A stretch of 35,809 nt of DNA from a virus: positions 1-35,809 of IMG/VR virus record IMGVR_UViG_3300005295_000043; one strand, written 5' to 3'. Shown one piece after another: positions 1-7,456 of this stretch. The first letter of the stretch is position 1, and each line of letters starts with the position of its first letter. The notes under the pieces are model-generated. The model had not been told where the DNA came from. It was given only the letters and a program-made list of their open reading frames with translations, and did not search any database. The translations under genes and the position numbers were made by a program.

Positions 1-1454
1 GGATCGCACGGAGCCGCCCGCCTGCAGCGAGACGATCGCTGCAGGCGGGCATCACTGACCGGCTGACCGCAAGCTGGACCGTCGCCGATCAGACGGTCAA
101 CATGTCGCTGCTGAAGACGCTGCGGGCCGCCCGTGCGCGCAGCCGCGATTTCGTGCTGAACAACGAATATGGGCGGAAATTCATCGCGCTTGTGCGCGCC
201 AACATCGTCGGCAGCGCCGGTGTTGTCCTGAAGGTCGACTGCCGGCGCGAAGATGGCACGCCGGATAAGCCGGACAGCGACAAGGTGCTGCGCGCCTTCG
301 TCCGCTGGGCGAAGCGAGGGCAGTGCGATGTCACCGGCAAGTTGAGCTGGGCGGCGGTTCAAAAGCTGATCATCGCCATGGTGGCGCGTGACGGCGAAGT
401 GCTGGTGCGCAAGGTCGAAGGTCGCGATCGCGGCATTCATCATTTCCAGCTGCAGATCCTTCCGGCGCATCTACTGCCGGAAGAGCTGAACCGGACCCTG
501 CAGAACGGCAACCGCATCCGCATGGGTGTCGAGCTGAACGGCGACAATCGGCCCGTAGCCTATTGGATACGGATCGAAAGCGGCAATGCTGACATGTATG
601 GTGCCAACGGTCAGCGTTACGCCCGCATTCCGGCGAGCGAGATTTACCATCTGTTCGTACCGGAAGATGGCGACCAATGGCGGGGCTACCCCTGGGCGGC
701 AACGTCGCTCCGCGGCGGCCGCCATCTGGATCAGTTCGAGGAAGCGGCGCTGATCGCGGCCAATGTCGGGGCGGCCAAGGCCGTCTTTTATCAGCAAAGC
801 GATCCCGATGCCGGTCCGCTCACTGCGCCGCAGAGCGAGGGTGAAAGCGAGACGGGCGACGACGTTGGCGAATTCGTAGAATCGGTCGAGCCCGGCATGT
901 CGAGCATCATCCCGATGGGATATGAGCTGAAAGAGTATAACCCGGCCTATCCGAACGAAGTGTTCGACCCGTTCGTCAAGGCGGTGCTGCGGAAGCTGGC
1001 CACTGGTTTGCTGACCTCATACCATAGCCTTTCTGGCGATCTGACGCAGGTCAGTTTCAGCTCGATCCGGCAAGGCACGCTCGACGATCGCGAGCAGTGG
1101 AAGATCATGCAAGCCTGGCTGATCGAGGACTTTCTAGAGCCTCTATTTGCGGATTGGCTGGCGCGCGCGCTGATGTTCGATACCGAGCTGCGCCAGCTGC
1201 CGGCATCGAAATTCGACAAGTTCAACGCGCCGGTCTTCCAGGGCCGGCGCTGGGATTGGGTCGATCCGAAATCGGATATCGCGGCCAACGAAGGCGCGGT
1301 CGGACTTGGCATCAAGAGCCGGGCACAGATCATCCGGGAGAATGGCGGCGATCCCGAGCAGGTTTGGGCGGAACTGGACGCCGAAAAGGCGCGCGGCTTC
1401 ACCATCACCAAAGCCCCGGCGCAAGCGCCGGCGGCTAATCCTGAAACCGAGTAA
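1..1454 (+). CDS. Phage portal protein (lambda-type), 5' end missing
   Basis: Forms the dodecameric portal ring through which DNA enters and leaves the capsid. The reading frame is open from base 3 with no stop, and residues before the first ATG (102) already fit the family (LTASW, then RARSRDFVLNN), so the true start lies left of the window and about 484 residues are visible. The N-terminal RARSRD-NN block, the WRGYPWA segment and the later LTSYHSLSGDLTQVSFSSIR segment are typical of lambda gpB-like portals. The C-terminus is Pro/Ala/Glu-rich. It stops at TAA 1452-1454, and the protease-capsid gene follows after 13 bases, as in lambda-type head operons. Terminase should lie just upstream. 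Confidence 0.93.
   Translation, partial: IARSRPPAARRSLQAGITDRLTASWTVADQTVNMSLLKTLRAARARSRDFVLNNEYGRKFIALVRANIVGSAGVVLKVDCRREDGTPDKPDSDKVLRAFVRWAKRGQCDVTGKLSWAAVQKLIIAMVARDGEVLVRKVEGRDRGIHHFQLQILPAHLLPEELNRTLQNGNRIRMGVELNGDNRPVAYWIRIESGNADMYGANGQRYARIPASEIYHLFVPEDGDQWRGYPWAATSLRGGRHLDQFEEAALIAANVGAAKAVFYQQSDPDAGPLTAPQSEGESETGDDVGEFVESVEPGMSSIIPMGYELKEYNPAYPNEVFDPFVKAVLRKLATGLLTSYHSLSGDLTQVSFSSIRQGTLDDREQWKIMQAWLIEDFLEPLFADWLARALMFDTELRQLPASKFDKFNAPVFQGRRWDWVDPKSDIAANEGAVGLGIKSRAQIIRENGGDPEQVWAELDAEKARGFTITKAPAQAPAANPETE
16..50. repeat. Perfect 15-bp inverted repeat within the portal gene
   Basis: Bases 16-30 and 36-50 are exact reverse complements separated by a 5-base loop (GACGA). The repeat includes the PstI-like CTGCAG core on both arms. 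It is inside coding sequence that still matches the portal family, so it is not obviously an assembly artefact. Its function is unknown. It would form a very stable hairpin in the late mRNA just before the conserved portal core. Confidence 0.6.
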
Positions 1455-1467
1455 AGGAACCGAAGCG

Positions 1468-3423
1468 ATGAAGGTGCTGCAGCGGATGGCTGCCACGGGC
1501 CTGATTGGCCGTCGTGACAGCGAGCTTCCCGATGATGGTCGCATGTATCGCGATCTGTCCTTCGAAGTTCGTGCCGTCAATGAAGAGACGCGCACGATCG
1601 AACTCAGCTTTTCCAGCGAAACGCCCGTCGAGCGCTGGTGGGGCAACGAAATTCTGGATCACGGCGCGACTGCCGTTCGGCTTGGACGGCTGAACGACGG
1701 CGCCGCGCTCCTGATGGACCATAATTCCCGCGACCAGGTCGGGGTTGTGGAGCGGGCTTGGCTCGACGGCCGTCGCGGCCGTGCCACCGTGCGATTTGGA
1801 CGATCGGCGAGGGCAGAGGAAGTCTTTCAGGATGTCAAAGACGGCATCCGCAAGCTGGTCAGCGTAGGGTATCGTATCAATTCGATCGTGCTGGAAAGCG
1901 CGACCAACGGCGACGAAACCTACCGCATTACCGATTGGGAGCCGTTCGAGATCAGCCTTGTGGCGATCCCGGCGGATGCCTCGGTCGGCGTCGATCGCGA
2001 TGCCGAAAACCCACCTTTTGATCCCCGCTCACTCATTCTCGAGGAGGAAGATGAAATGCGCAACATGTATCAGCGCCGTAATAACGAGCTTGCCCCGTCG
2101 CCCGTCGCCGCGCCTGCGGCGCCCGCGCCGGTTGTCGACGTAAACGCGGAACGCAATCTGGCCGTCCAGGCCGAGCGTTCGCGCATCGCCAGCATTCGCA
2201 CGCTGGCCGCCCGTCTCGGCTGTGCCGAGCTGGGCGACGAAGCTGTGACCGACGGCCGTTCGGTCGACGCTTTCGTTGAGGCGTACAACGCCCGCAGCAC
2301 GCCGCAGCAGCAGGTCCGCCCCGCTGAATCGCCGATCATCGGCCTGGGCGATCGCGAAATCCAGCGCTTCAGCTTCATGCGCGCCATCAACGCGATGGCC
2401 AACCCGACCGATCGTCGGGCGCAGGAAGCCGCCGCGTTCGAATTCGAATGCTCGGCGGCTGCCGCTGAAGCGCTCGGCCGCGAATCGCGTGGCATCACCA
2501 TCCCGCTCGACGTTGTCCGCACGCCGCTCGAAGGCCAGCGCGATCTTGTCGTCGGCACCGCCACGGCGGGCGGCAACCTGGTGCAAACCGATGTTGCCGG
2601 CGCTGCCTTCATCGATCTGCTGCGCAACTCGCTTGCTATCGAGCAGATGGGCGCCACCATGCTGACCGATCTGAATGGCAACCTCGCCATTCCGCGGATG
2701 ACCGGCGGTGCGACGGCCTATTGGGTCGCGGAAAACGCCGCTCCGACCGAAAGCCAGCAGGCGTTCGACCAGGTCGCGCTCACGCCGAAGACGGTTGGCG
2801 CATTCACCGATATCGGCCGGCGCCTGATGCTGCAGTCTTCGATCGATGTCGAAGCGCTTGTGCGGCGCGATCTGGCACTGGTGCTCGCGCTGGCGATCGA
2901 CCTCGCCGCCGTCAACGGCAGCGGTTCGTCCAACCAGCCCCGCGGCATCCTCAATACGTCGGGCATCGGTTCTGTTGCCGGTGGCACCAACGGCCTGGCG
3001 CCGGCCTATACGCATATCGTCGACCTCGAATCTGCTGTTGCGAACGTCAACGCCGCGGTCGGCAGCCTTGGCTATCTCACCAATACCAAGGTGCGCGGCG
3101 CGCTGAAGAAGACGCAGAAATTTGCCAGCACCAACGGCGATCCCGTTTGGGAAAAGGGCAACGAAATGAACGGCTACAAGTGCGGCGTCTCCAATCAGGT
3201 TCCGTCGAACCTGACCAAGGGCAGCAGCTCGGGCATCTGCTCGGCGATCATCTACGGCAACTGGCTTGATCTGCTGATCGGCATGTGGGGCGGTCTCGAT
3301 CTGCTGGTCGATCCGTACACCGGCGGCACGGCGGGAACGGTTCGCGTGTCCGTCCTTCAGGACGTGGACACCGCGGTCCGTCATCCCGAAAGCTTCGCGG
3401 CGATGCTCGACGCGCTGGCCTAA
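1468..3423 (+). CDS. Prohead protease-major capsid protein fusion (HK97 fold)
   Basis: 651 residues. Residues about 20-190 are a HK97-type prohead protease (S78 family): H85 in LLMDHN and S132 in KLVSVGYRI are the expected catalytic His and Ser. Residues about 197-345 are a charged/Ala-rich scaffold-like (delta) segment. From about 350 to the end is an HK97-fold capsid protein (AIPRMTGG, YWVAENA, LMLQSS, NGSGSSNQPRGILN). ATG 1468 is chosen because AAAGGA sits 9-12 bases upstream; longer in-frame starts run into the portal gene. The protease would cleave the delta region off during capsid maturation. An internal ribosome site at 2041 could yield the capsid part separately. Confidence 0.93.
   Translation: MKVLQRMAATGLIGRRDSELPDDGRMYRDLSFEVRAVNEETRTIELSFSSETPVERWWGNEILDHGATAVRLGRLNDGAALLMDHNSRDQVGVVERAWLDGRRGRATVRFGRSARAEEVFQDVKDGIRKLVSVGYRINSIVLESATNGDETYRITDWEPFEISLVAIPADASVGVDRDAENPPFDPRSLILEEEDEMRNMYQRRNNELAPSPVAAPAAPAPVVDVNAERNLAVQAERSRIASIRTLAARLGCAELGDEAVTDGRSVDAFVEAYNARSTPQQQVRPAESPIIGLGDREIQRFSFMRAINAMANPTDRRAQEAAAFEFECSAAAAEALGRESRGITIPLDVVRTPLEGQRDLVVGTATAGGNLVQTDVAGAAFIDLLRNSLAIEQMGATMLTDLNGNLAIPRMTGGATAYWVAENAAPTESQQAFDQVALTPKTVGAFTDIGRRLMLQSSIDVEALVRRDLALVLALAIDLAAVNGSGSSNQPRGILNTSGIGSVAGGTNGLAPAYTHIVDLESAVANVNAAVGSLGYLTNTKVRGALKKTQKFASTNGDPVWEKGNEMNGYKCGVSNQVPSNLTKGSSSGICSAIIYGNWLDLLIGMWGGLDLLVDPYTGGTAGTVRVSVLQDVDTAVRHPESFAAMLDALA
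2041..2058 (+). promoter_or_regulatory. Internal ribosome-binding site and in-frame ATG for the capsid part of the fusion
   Basis: GAGGAGGAAG (2041-2050) is one of the strongest Shine-Dalgarno matches in the window. It lies 5 bases before an in-frame ATG at 2056 (codon 197, MRNMYQRRNN), exactly at the protease/capsid junction. Starting there would give a 455-residue scaffold-plus-capsid protein. The same bases encode a Glu-rich linker, so the match could partly reflect GAG/GAA codons. Known parallel: lambda C/Nu3 uses an internal in-frame start. Confidence 0.5.
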
Positions 3424-3437
3424 GCCGGCATTGAATT

Positions 3438-3520
3438 GCCGGCGTGACGCCGGCTCGATTCTTAATTGGTTCGCCAGCGGGAACGCTGGCTCACGGGGCC
3501 TTCGGGCGTGCCTTTCAGGC
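3438..3520. other. Cluster of short perfect hairpins after the capsid gene
   Basis: Four perfect hairpins lie in this non-coding stretch. They are 3438-3454 (GCCGGCGT/ACGCCGGC), 3473-3490 (7-bp arms closing a GGAA tetraloop), 3498-3507 (GCC-TTCG-GGC) and 3510-3520 (GCCT-TTC-AGGC). With the terminator at 3537 they make a heavily structured 3' region for capsid mRNA. A role in mRNA stability or attenuation is inference. Confidence 0.55.
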
Positions 3521-3536
3521 ATCCTCTCCTGAACCT

Positions 3537-3570
3537 GGCGGGTTGGGCTTCGGCCCGGCCCGCCATTTTT
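3537..3570 (+). terminator. Intrinsic terminator between capsid and downstream head/tail genes
   Basis: GGCGGG pairs with CCCGCC, two U-G wobbles continue the stem into GGGC/GCCC, and a TTCG tetraloop closes it; ATTTTT follows at once. This is a 12-bp stem plus T-tract, a textbook rho-independent terminator. It lies inside the late operon, 30 bases before the next start codon. It probably lets only part of the transcripts pass, which would raise capsid over tail output, or it needs antitermination. Confidence 0.8.
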
Positions 3571-3599
3571 GAAGGCTTTCCAAATCGAGGGAAAATGAC

Positions 3600-3902
3600 A
3601 TGTCCGACAAGAAATATTTCGCGGCTGTCGATCTGCTGATCGATGGCGAGCATGTCGATGCTGGCGAGCCGGTCAGCACCGATGCCGACACCGAAAAGGC
3701 GCTGTCCCGCAGTGGCCGGCTGATCACCGATGCCAAGACGGCAAAGGCGATCCGCGACGGAAAGGCTGCCGTCAAGGCTGCGCAGGAAGTTTCCGCGCAG
3801 GATGCGAAGGTCACCGCTTTCCTGAAACTCGCCGATGAACTCGGCATCGAGCTTCCGCAAACGGCGCCAGCTTCGGAAGGACCGCCTCCGGCCAATGCCT
3901 GA
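3600..3902 (+). CDS. Small head-region protein of unknown function
   Basis: 100 residues, acidic and Ala/Lys-rich, with no recognised catalytic motif (N-terminus MSDKKYFAAVDLLIDGEHV; C-terminus Pro/Ala-rich). ATG 3600 follows GAGGGAAAATGAC, where GAGGG is a reasonable ribosome site. By gene order (capsid, this, FII-like, tail terminator, tail tube) it occupies the position of lambda FI or a head-decoration/connector gene, but the sequence alone does not prove either role. It overlaps the next gene by 8 bases, suggesting coupled translation. Confidence 0.8.
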   Translation: MSDKKYFAAVDLLIDGEHVDAGEPVSTDADTEKALSRSGRLITDAKTAKAIRDGKAAVKAAQEVSAQDAKVTAFLKLADELGIELPQTAPASEGPPPANA

Positions 3903-4197
3903 TTTCTCGGGCGAGATCGACGATATCCATGCCGCGTTCGCCGATCCGGTCACCTATACGGGGGCCGGATTGGTGGCCGCGGCGATAACGGCGGTCTATT
4001 TCGAAGAGCCCGCGCCGGCCTTCCAGGGCGCCGGCGCCACGGCCCGGCGCGTATGGTTCGAAGTGCGGATCTCCGATCTGCCCGAAGAGCCTGCGCGCGG
4101 CGACGTGATCATGCACAACGGGCTCGAATGGCGCGTTAACGATTTCGTGCGCGTCGAAGATCTCGGCCATTTCCAGATGAACGTCGAGCGCGACTGA
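3895..4197 (+). CDS. Head-tail joining protein (lambda FII-like)
   Basis: 100 residues. The N-terminus MPDFSGEIDDIHAAFADPV and the C-terminal half (ARRVWFEVRISDLP, RGDVIMHNGLEWRVNDF) resemble the FII/stopper family, whose small beta-barrel caps the filled head and docks the tail. ATG 3895 was chosen because it gives a start like MADF in lambda FII; the in-frame ATG at 3835 would bury 60 bases in the preceding gene. Its stop overlaps the next start (TGATG). Confidence 0.75.
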   Translation: MPDFSGEIDDIHAAFADPVTYTGAGLVAAAITAVYFEEPAPAFQGAGATARRVWFEVRISDLPEEPARGDVIMHNGLEWRVNDFVRVEDLGHFQMNVERD

Positions 4198-4625
4198 TGA
4201 CTGCGATACGCGAGCAAATCCTTGCCTGGATTGCGGCGGCGCACGTTGCGCTGCCGAGCAATCCCGAAGTCGAGCGCGACCCGTCCGCGGACCCGACCCG
4301 CTATCCGAGCTATGGCATCATCGACGGCGGCCAGGAACCGATCGAGCGCGAGGCGGGAACGGTCCGCTATGAACTGACGGTCAAGGTCGAGGGCTATATC
4401 GAAGGCGGCTCGGGCGATGCAGCCTGCGCCGCCCGCAACGCGCTCTACGCCGACACGATCGCCATCATGATGGCCGATCCGCCGATCAACGGCCTCGCCG
4501 AATCCGTCGAGGAAGGCCGGTTGGTTTGCGACACCGCCGAGCTGGCGAGCAAGCGCCGTCTCGGTTTCCTGGTCGAATTCACGATCCAATACGCAACCCG
4601 GCGCGGCGATCCCGCGCAACTTTAG
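4197..4625 (+). CDS. Tail terminator / tail completion protein (lambda U-like)
   Basis: 142 residues, within the size range of lambda gpU-like tail terminators. It has an N-terminal helix (REQILAWIAAAH), a central segment with YELTVKVEGYIEG and a C-terminal strand ending in FLVEFTIQYATRRGDP, as in proteins that cap the tail tube and bind the head-tail connector. It sits between the FII-like gene and the major tail protein. The start overlaps the preceding stop. Assignment rests on fold-like pattern and position, not on a diagnostic motif. Confidence 0.7.
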   Translation: MTAIREQILAWIAAAHVALPSNPEVERDPSADPTRYPSYGIIDGGQEPIEREAGTVRYELTVKVEGYIEGGSGDAACAARNALYADTIAIMMADPPINGLAESVEEGRLVCDTAELASKRRLGFLVEFTIQYATRRGDPAQL

Positions 4626-4640
4626 AAAAGGACTGCCGCA

Positions 4641-5873
4641 ATGGCCGATTTGACTATCCGCAGGGCGAACGTCGCGATCCTCATCAAGGGCGAGGCGACT
4701 GAGGGCGTCGATGCCGCGCCGGTTGCCGCTGATGCGATCCCGTTCGAAGAAGACGGCTACTCCTACAACTACCCCTACACGTCGGAAGATTCGAACGAAG
4801 CGACCGGATCGATGGCCGCCGGCGCGCCGATGATCGTCGGCCAGGCTGCTGAACTTTCGATCCGCGTGCGGCTGAAGGGGGCGGCGGCGACCTACACAGG
4901 ATCGGTGAAACCGCCGCATCATGCGCTTTTCACCATGTGCGGCCTTCGCGGCCAGTTCACGGCCGCGGTTTCGGCCGCGGCGCTGGCCGCCGGCTCCGGC
5001 ACCACCGGCACGCTCGGAACCGGATTCGGCACCACGGCTCAGATGTACCGCGGCATGCCGCTGGTGCTCAGCGTCGGCCCTGGCGCCGGTCAGATCCCGT
5101 TCGTTACCGATTATACGGCGGGCAAGATCGCGACGCTGACCGATACGTTCAGCCCGGTCCTGACGACTTCGACGCTCGCGGCGCTGCCGGCGAACTGGAC
5201 CTATGCGCCGACCAGCCCGAAGGATGCTGCGTCGCGCACCACCGACCAGCCATCGGCGACCATCTACATTTATGAGGATGGCACGCTGCACAAGTTCGTC
5301 GGCTGCCGCGGCGTTCCCGACGATCTGTCGGCCGATACCGCCAAACCCGGCTTCTTCACCGCGAAGATCAAGGGCATTTATGCGGGCAAGACGGACGCGG
5401 CGATCCCGAGCGGCATCGTGCTGCCCGGCCAGCTTGCGCCGACGCTGACGCAGGGCCTCAGCAACCCTTCCGGCGCCTTCCTTGTGAACCGCTACGGACT
5501 GCCTATCTCGAACATGTCGCTGAAGTTCAACAGCGACGTGATCAGCTCGGAAGATCCGAACACGAACTATGGCTTCGGGCCTGGCATCATCGGCGAGCGC
5601 AAGGCGCAGCTCAGCTGCGATCCCCTCGCCACGCTGGTGGCGACGCGCGATATCCTGACGCAGCTTACTGCGGGTAACATCTTTCCGGCGGTGGCGCGTT
5701 TCGGAGCCGTCGCCGGCAACCGCTGGGCCGTCACCCTGCCCGCGGTCACCCCGGCTGACGCCCAGCCCGGCCTGCGCGGCGTGCTTCGCAGCGAGACGCA
5801 AACCTATCAGGCCCTCAGCAACAGTCAGGACGCCAACACGCGCGACACCGATTTCGTGCTGTGTTTCTATTGA
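4641..5873 (+). CDS. Major tail protein (tail tube subunit)
   Basis: 410 residues, with AAAAGGA 10-12 bases before ATG 4641. It is rich in Gly, Ala, Thr and beta-strand sequence, beginning MADLTIRRANVAILIKGE as many tube proteins do. It has segments typical of tube proteins from long-tailed phages (TIYIYEDGTLHKFVGCRG, FFTAKIKGIYAG, MSLKFNSDVISSEDPN). It is longer than lambda gpV, so extra surface domains are likely. It precedes the tail chaperone gene, the usual order. Confidence 0.82.
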   Translation: MADLTIRRANVAILIKGEATEGVDAAPVAADAIPFEEDGYSYNYPYTSEDSNEATGSMAAGAPMIVGQAAELSIRVRLKGAAATYTGSVKPPHHALFTMCGLRGQFTAAVSAAALAAGSGTTGTLGTGFGTTAQMYRGMPLVLSVGPGAGQIPFVTDYTAGKIATLTDTFSPVLTTSTLAALPANWTYAPTSPKDAASRTTDQPSATIYIYEDGTLHKFVGCRGVPDDLSADTAKPGFFTAKIKGIYAGKTDAAIPSGIVLPGQLAPTLTQGLSNPSGAFLVNRYGLPISNMSLKFNSDVISSEDPNTNYGFGPGIIGERKAQLSCDPLATLVATRDILTQLTAGNIFPAVARFGAVAGNRWAVTLPAVTPADAQPGLRGVLRSETQTYQALSNSQDANTRDTDFVLCFY

Positions 5874-5883
5874 GGCGCGCACG

Positions 5884-6639
5884 ATGATCAGTCTTTCAAA
5901 AATCGTCGCTTTCACGCCCGCTTATCGACAAAATGAGGACGCGCCGCCGGTTTATCATCTGCGCGTTGGCAGCGTGATCGAGCGGGCCAGCTTCGAAGCG
6001 GAGCTGGCCGGCGAGCACCGGGCTGGCGAGGTGGCACCCTGGGATCTGGCCTTGGCTTTAGCTGAAGGTATCGCAGCGCTGCTGGCTGAAGCGCCAGATC
6101 GCGATCGCGTTTTGGAATTGGCTGCTGCCGACAATCTCGACGAACTCAGCGCAGACGATCGTCAGCTGATCAAGGAAGTTACTGAGGTGATTTCCGAGCA
6201 TTGGCCAGCTTATCGCGCACTGGTCGCACAGCAGGAACGGCGTCGGCAGATCCTTCCTGTGCTCGCCTTCCGGCGGTTCTGTAAGGGCTGGGAGAACGTC
6301 AACCGGTTCGACGGCTCAGCCGTCATTCATTCAGCTAGCGTCGACGGCATGGTGTCGCTTGAGGCCCTGGCCGGGCTGCCGCCGATGGAGTTGAAGCTTG
6401 CAGGCATTCGTGCCTTCAATCTGCTCTATGGCACCGGCGAAGCGGGAAACTCCGCGCGGCCCTCGAAGTCCGACGACGGCCAGGCGACTTCAGATTCGGA
6501 CGACACCTCGACGGCGGCTGGGAAATCCCGCCCGGCTCGAAAATCATCTGGGAAGAAAACCCGCGGCTCGCGGTCCCGCAATGGTGCTTGGGCATCGTCG
6601 ACCTCTGGATCGCCTGCAGAGGTGCCGGCGGCGGGCTGA
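5884..6639 (+). CDS. Tail assembly chaperone, short (G-like) product
   Basis: 251 residues when read without shifting. Residues 1 to about 190 are helical and acidic (DELSADDRQLIKEV, FRRFCKGWENVNRF) and would coat the tape measure during tail assembly. After codon 189 the zero frame becomes a low-complexity Ser/Lys/Arg tail (KSDDGQATSDSDDTSTAAGK). A GGGAAAC heptamer at 6444-6450 sits in the right phase to divert a fraction of ribosomes into the -1 frame. Position after the tail tube gene and before the tape measure supports the role. Confidence 0.82.
   Translation: MISLSKIVAFTPAYRQNEDAPPVYHLRVGSVIERASFEAELAGEHRAGEVAPWDLALALAEGIAALLAEAPDRDRVLELAAADNLDELSADDRQLIKEVTEVISEHWPAYRALVAQQERRRQILPVLAFRRFCKGWENVNRFDGSAVIHSASVDGMVSLEALAGLPPMELKLAGIRAFNLLYGTGEAGNSARPSKSDDGQATSDSDDTSTAAGKSRPARKSSGKKTRGSRSRNGAWASSTSGSPAEVPAAG
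6444..6450 (+). other. Canonical -1 ribosomal slippery site G GGA AAC
   Basis: In the chaperone frame the codons are gcG GGA AAC (codons 187-189), the exact X XXY YYZ form; lambda G/T uses G GGA AAG. After a -1 slip, reading continues from base 6450. A possible stimulatory stem (GAAGTC 6465-6470 with GACTTC 6486-6491) begins 14 bases downstream, a little farther than usual. Confidence 0.8.
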
Positions 6640-6743
6640 TATCGGCCGGAACTGCGCTGCCCTTAGCAGGCGGACCGGGTGATCAGCCCGCCGCCCTGAT
6701 GGATGCTTTTGCCATGTTGGATCATTGGGTAGCCGAGAAGTGA
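6450..6743 (+). CDS. Tail assembly chaperone, -1 frame (T-like) extension
   Basis: This frame has no independent start and is expressed only by the -1 shift at 6444-6450. It adds 97 residues to 189 zero-frame residues, giving a 286-residue GT-like protein. Unlike the zero frame, it looks like a folded domain (GGWEIPPG, IIWEENPRLAVPQW, CLGIVDLWIACRG, DAFAMLDHWVAEK). The stop is TGA 6741-6743, and the next gene starts GTG at 6740, overlapping that stop. This coupling fits ribosomes leaving the shifted frame. Confidence 0.78.
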   Translation, partial: LRAALEVRRRPGDFRFGRHLDGGWEIPPGSKIIWEENPRLAVPQWCLGIVDLWIACRGAGGGLISAGTALPLAGGPGDQPAALMDAFAMLDHWVAEK

Positions 6744-7456
6744 GCTTTCTCGACATATCGTTGATCCTTGACGCGCCAGCGTTGCGGCGCAATCGAGATC
6801 TGCTCGTCCGTCTACATCTGAAGGCGGTCAAGGATGCGCTGGTCGAGATCGTTCGCGAGGCTGAGCGGGCGCTTGAAGAGAAGACGCGCGAGGCCGCGCC
6901 GGGCAATCTGTGGCGCGCCTGGACCTCCGGTTATGGCCCAGGCGCTGGTCGCCTGGCGAACGAACCGGCGGGCTGGATCAGGCTCAACAGCTATCGCGAG
7001 AAAGCGGGCCGCCTCAGCCGCACCTATGGCGCGATCGAGGCGCTAACGCAGACTGGCCGTATCGCCGCGCGAAGCGGTGGCTGGCTGGCGATCCCGCTTC
7101 CAGCAGCGGGGTCGCGGGGAAAGTCGCGCTGGCTGACGCCCGGTGAATGGGAGCGTCAGACGGGGCAACGCCTCCGCTATGTGTATCGGGGCAATAAGCC
7201 TGCGTTGCTGGTGGCCGACGAAGGCACCACGAATGCGCGGAGCGGTGCGTTCCGGGCGATCACGCGCAAGCGCACGGCTGCTGATCAGCGGCGCGGCTTC
7301 GTTCGCGGGGCGCAGACGGTGCCGATCTTCGTGCTGGTGCCGTTCGTGGCGACCAAGGCCAAGTTTTCGATCGAGGCCGTCGTCAATTCTTACCGCGCCG
7401 CGCTACCGCGGCGCGCCATTCAGAAGTTGTCGGCGATCGGGGAAAGCGTAGGTTAG
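6740..7456 (+). CDS. DUF6441 family phage tail protein
   Basis: 238 residues from GTG 6740, whose GTGA overlaps the stop of the frameshifted chaperone. The family signature is clear: NLWRAW, GGWLAIPLPAAG, LTPGEWERQTG, LRYVYRGNKPALLVADE and TVPIFVLVPFV. DUF6441 proteins occur beside tail genes of alphaproteobacterial phages. By position it may correspond to a tail completion protein (lambda Z-like), but no biochemical role is known to me. A TTG at 6725 is in frame but lacks a ribosome site. The stop TAG (7454-7456) interlocks with the stop of the minus-strand gene. Confidence 0.85.
   Translation: MSFLDISLILDAPALRRNRDLLVRLHLKAVKDALVEIVREAERALEEKTREAAPGNLWRAWTSGYGPGAGRLANEPAGWIRLNSYREKAGRLSRTYGAIEALTQTGRIAARSGGWLAIPLPAAGSRGKSRWLTPGEWERQTGQRLRYVYRGNKPALLVADEGTTNARSGAFRAITRKRTAADQRRGFVRGAQTVPIFVLVPFVATKAKFSIEAVVNSYRAALPRRAIQKLSAIGESVG

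Noticed and set aside
1306-1467. Upstream in-frame start for the capsid fusion
   Set aside because: It overlaps the portal C-terminus by about 150 bases, lacks a ribosome site and adds Arg-rich residues without family match.
2029-3522. 497-residue minus-strand frame opposite the capsid gene
   Set aside because: Antisense to the protease-capsid fusion, no family resemblance, Arg/His-rich composition.
3996-5915. 639-residue minus-strand reading frame opposite the tail genes
   Set aside because: It is Arg/Gly-rich low-complexity sequence antisense to clearly recognised head-tail and tail tube genes; such long shadows are expected from strong GC bias at third positions.
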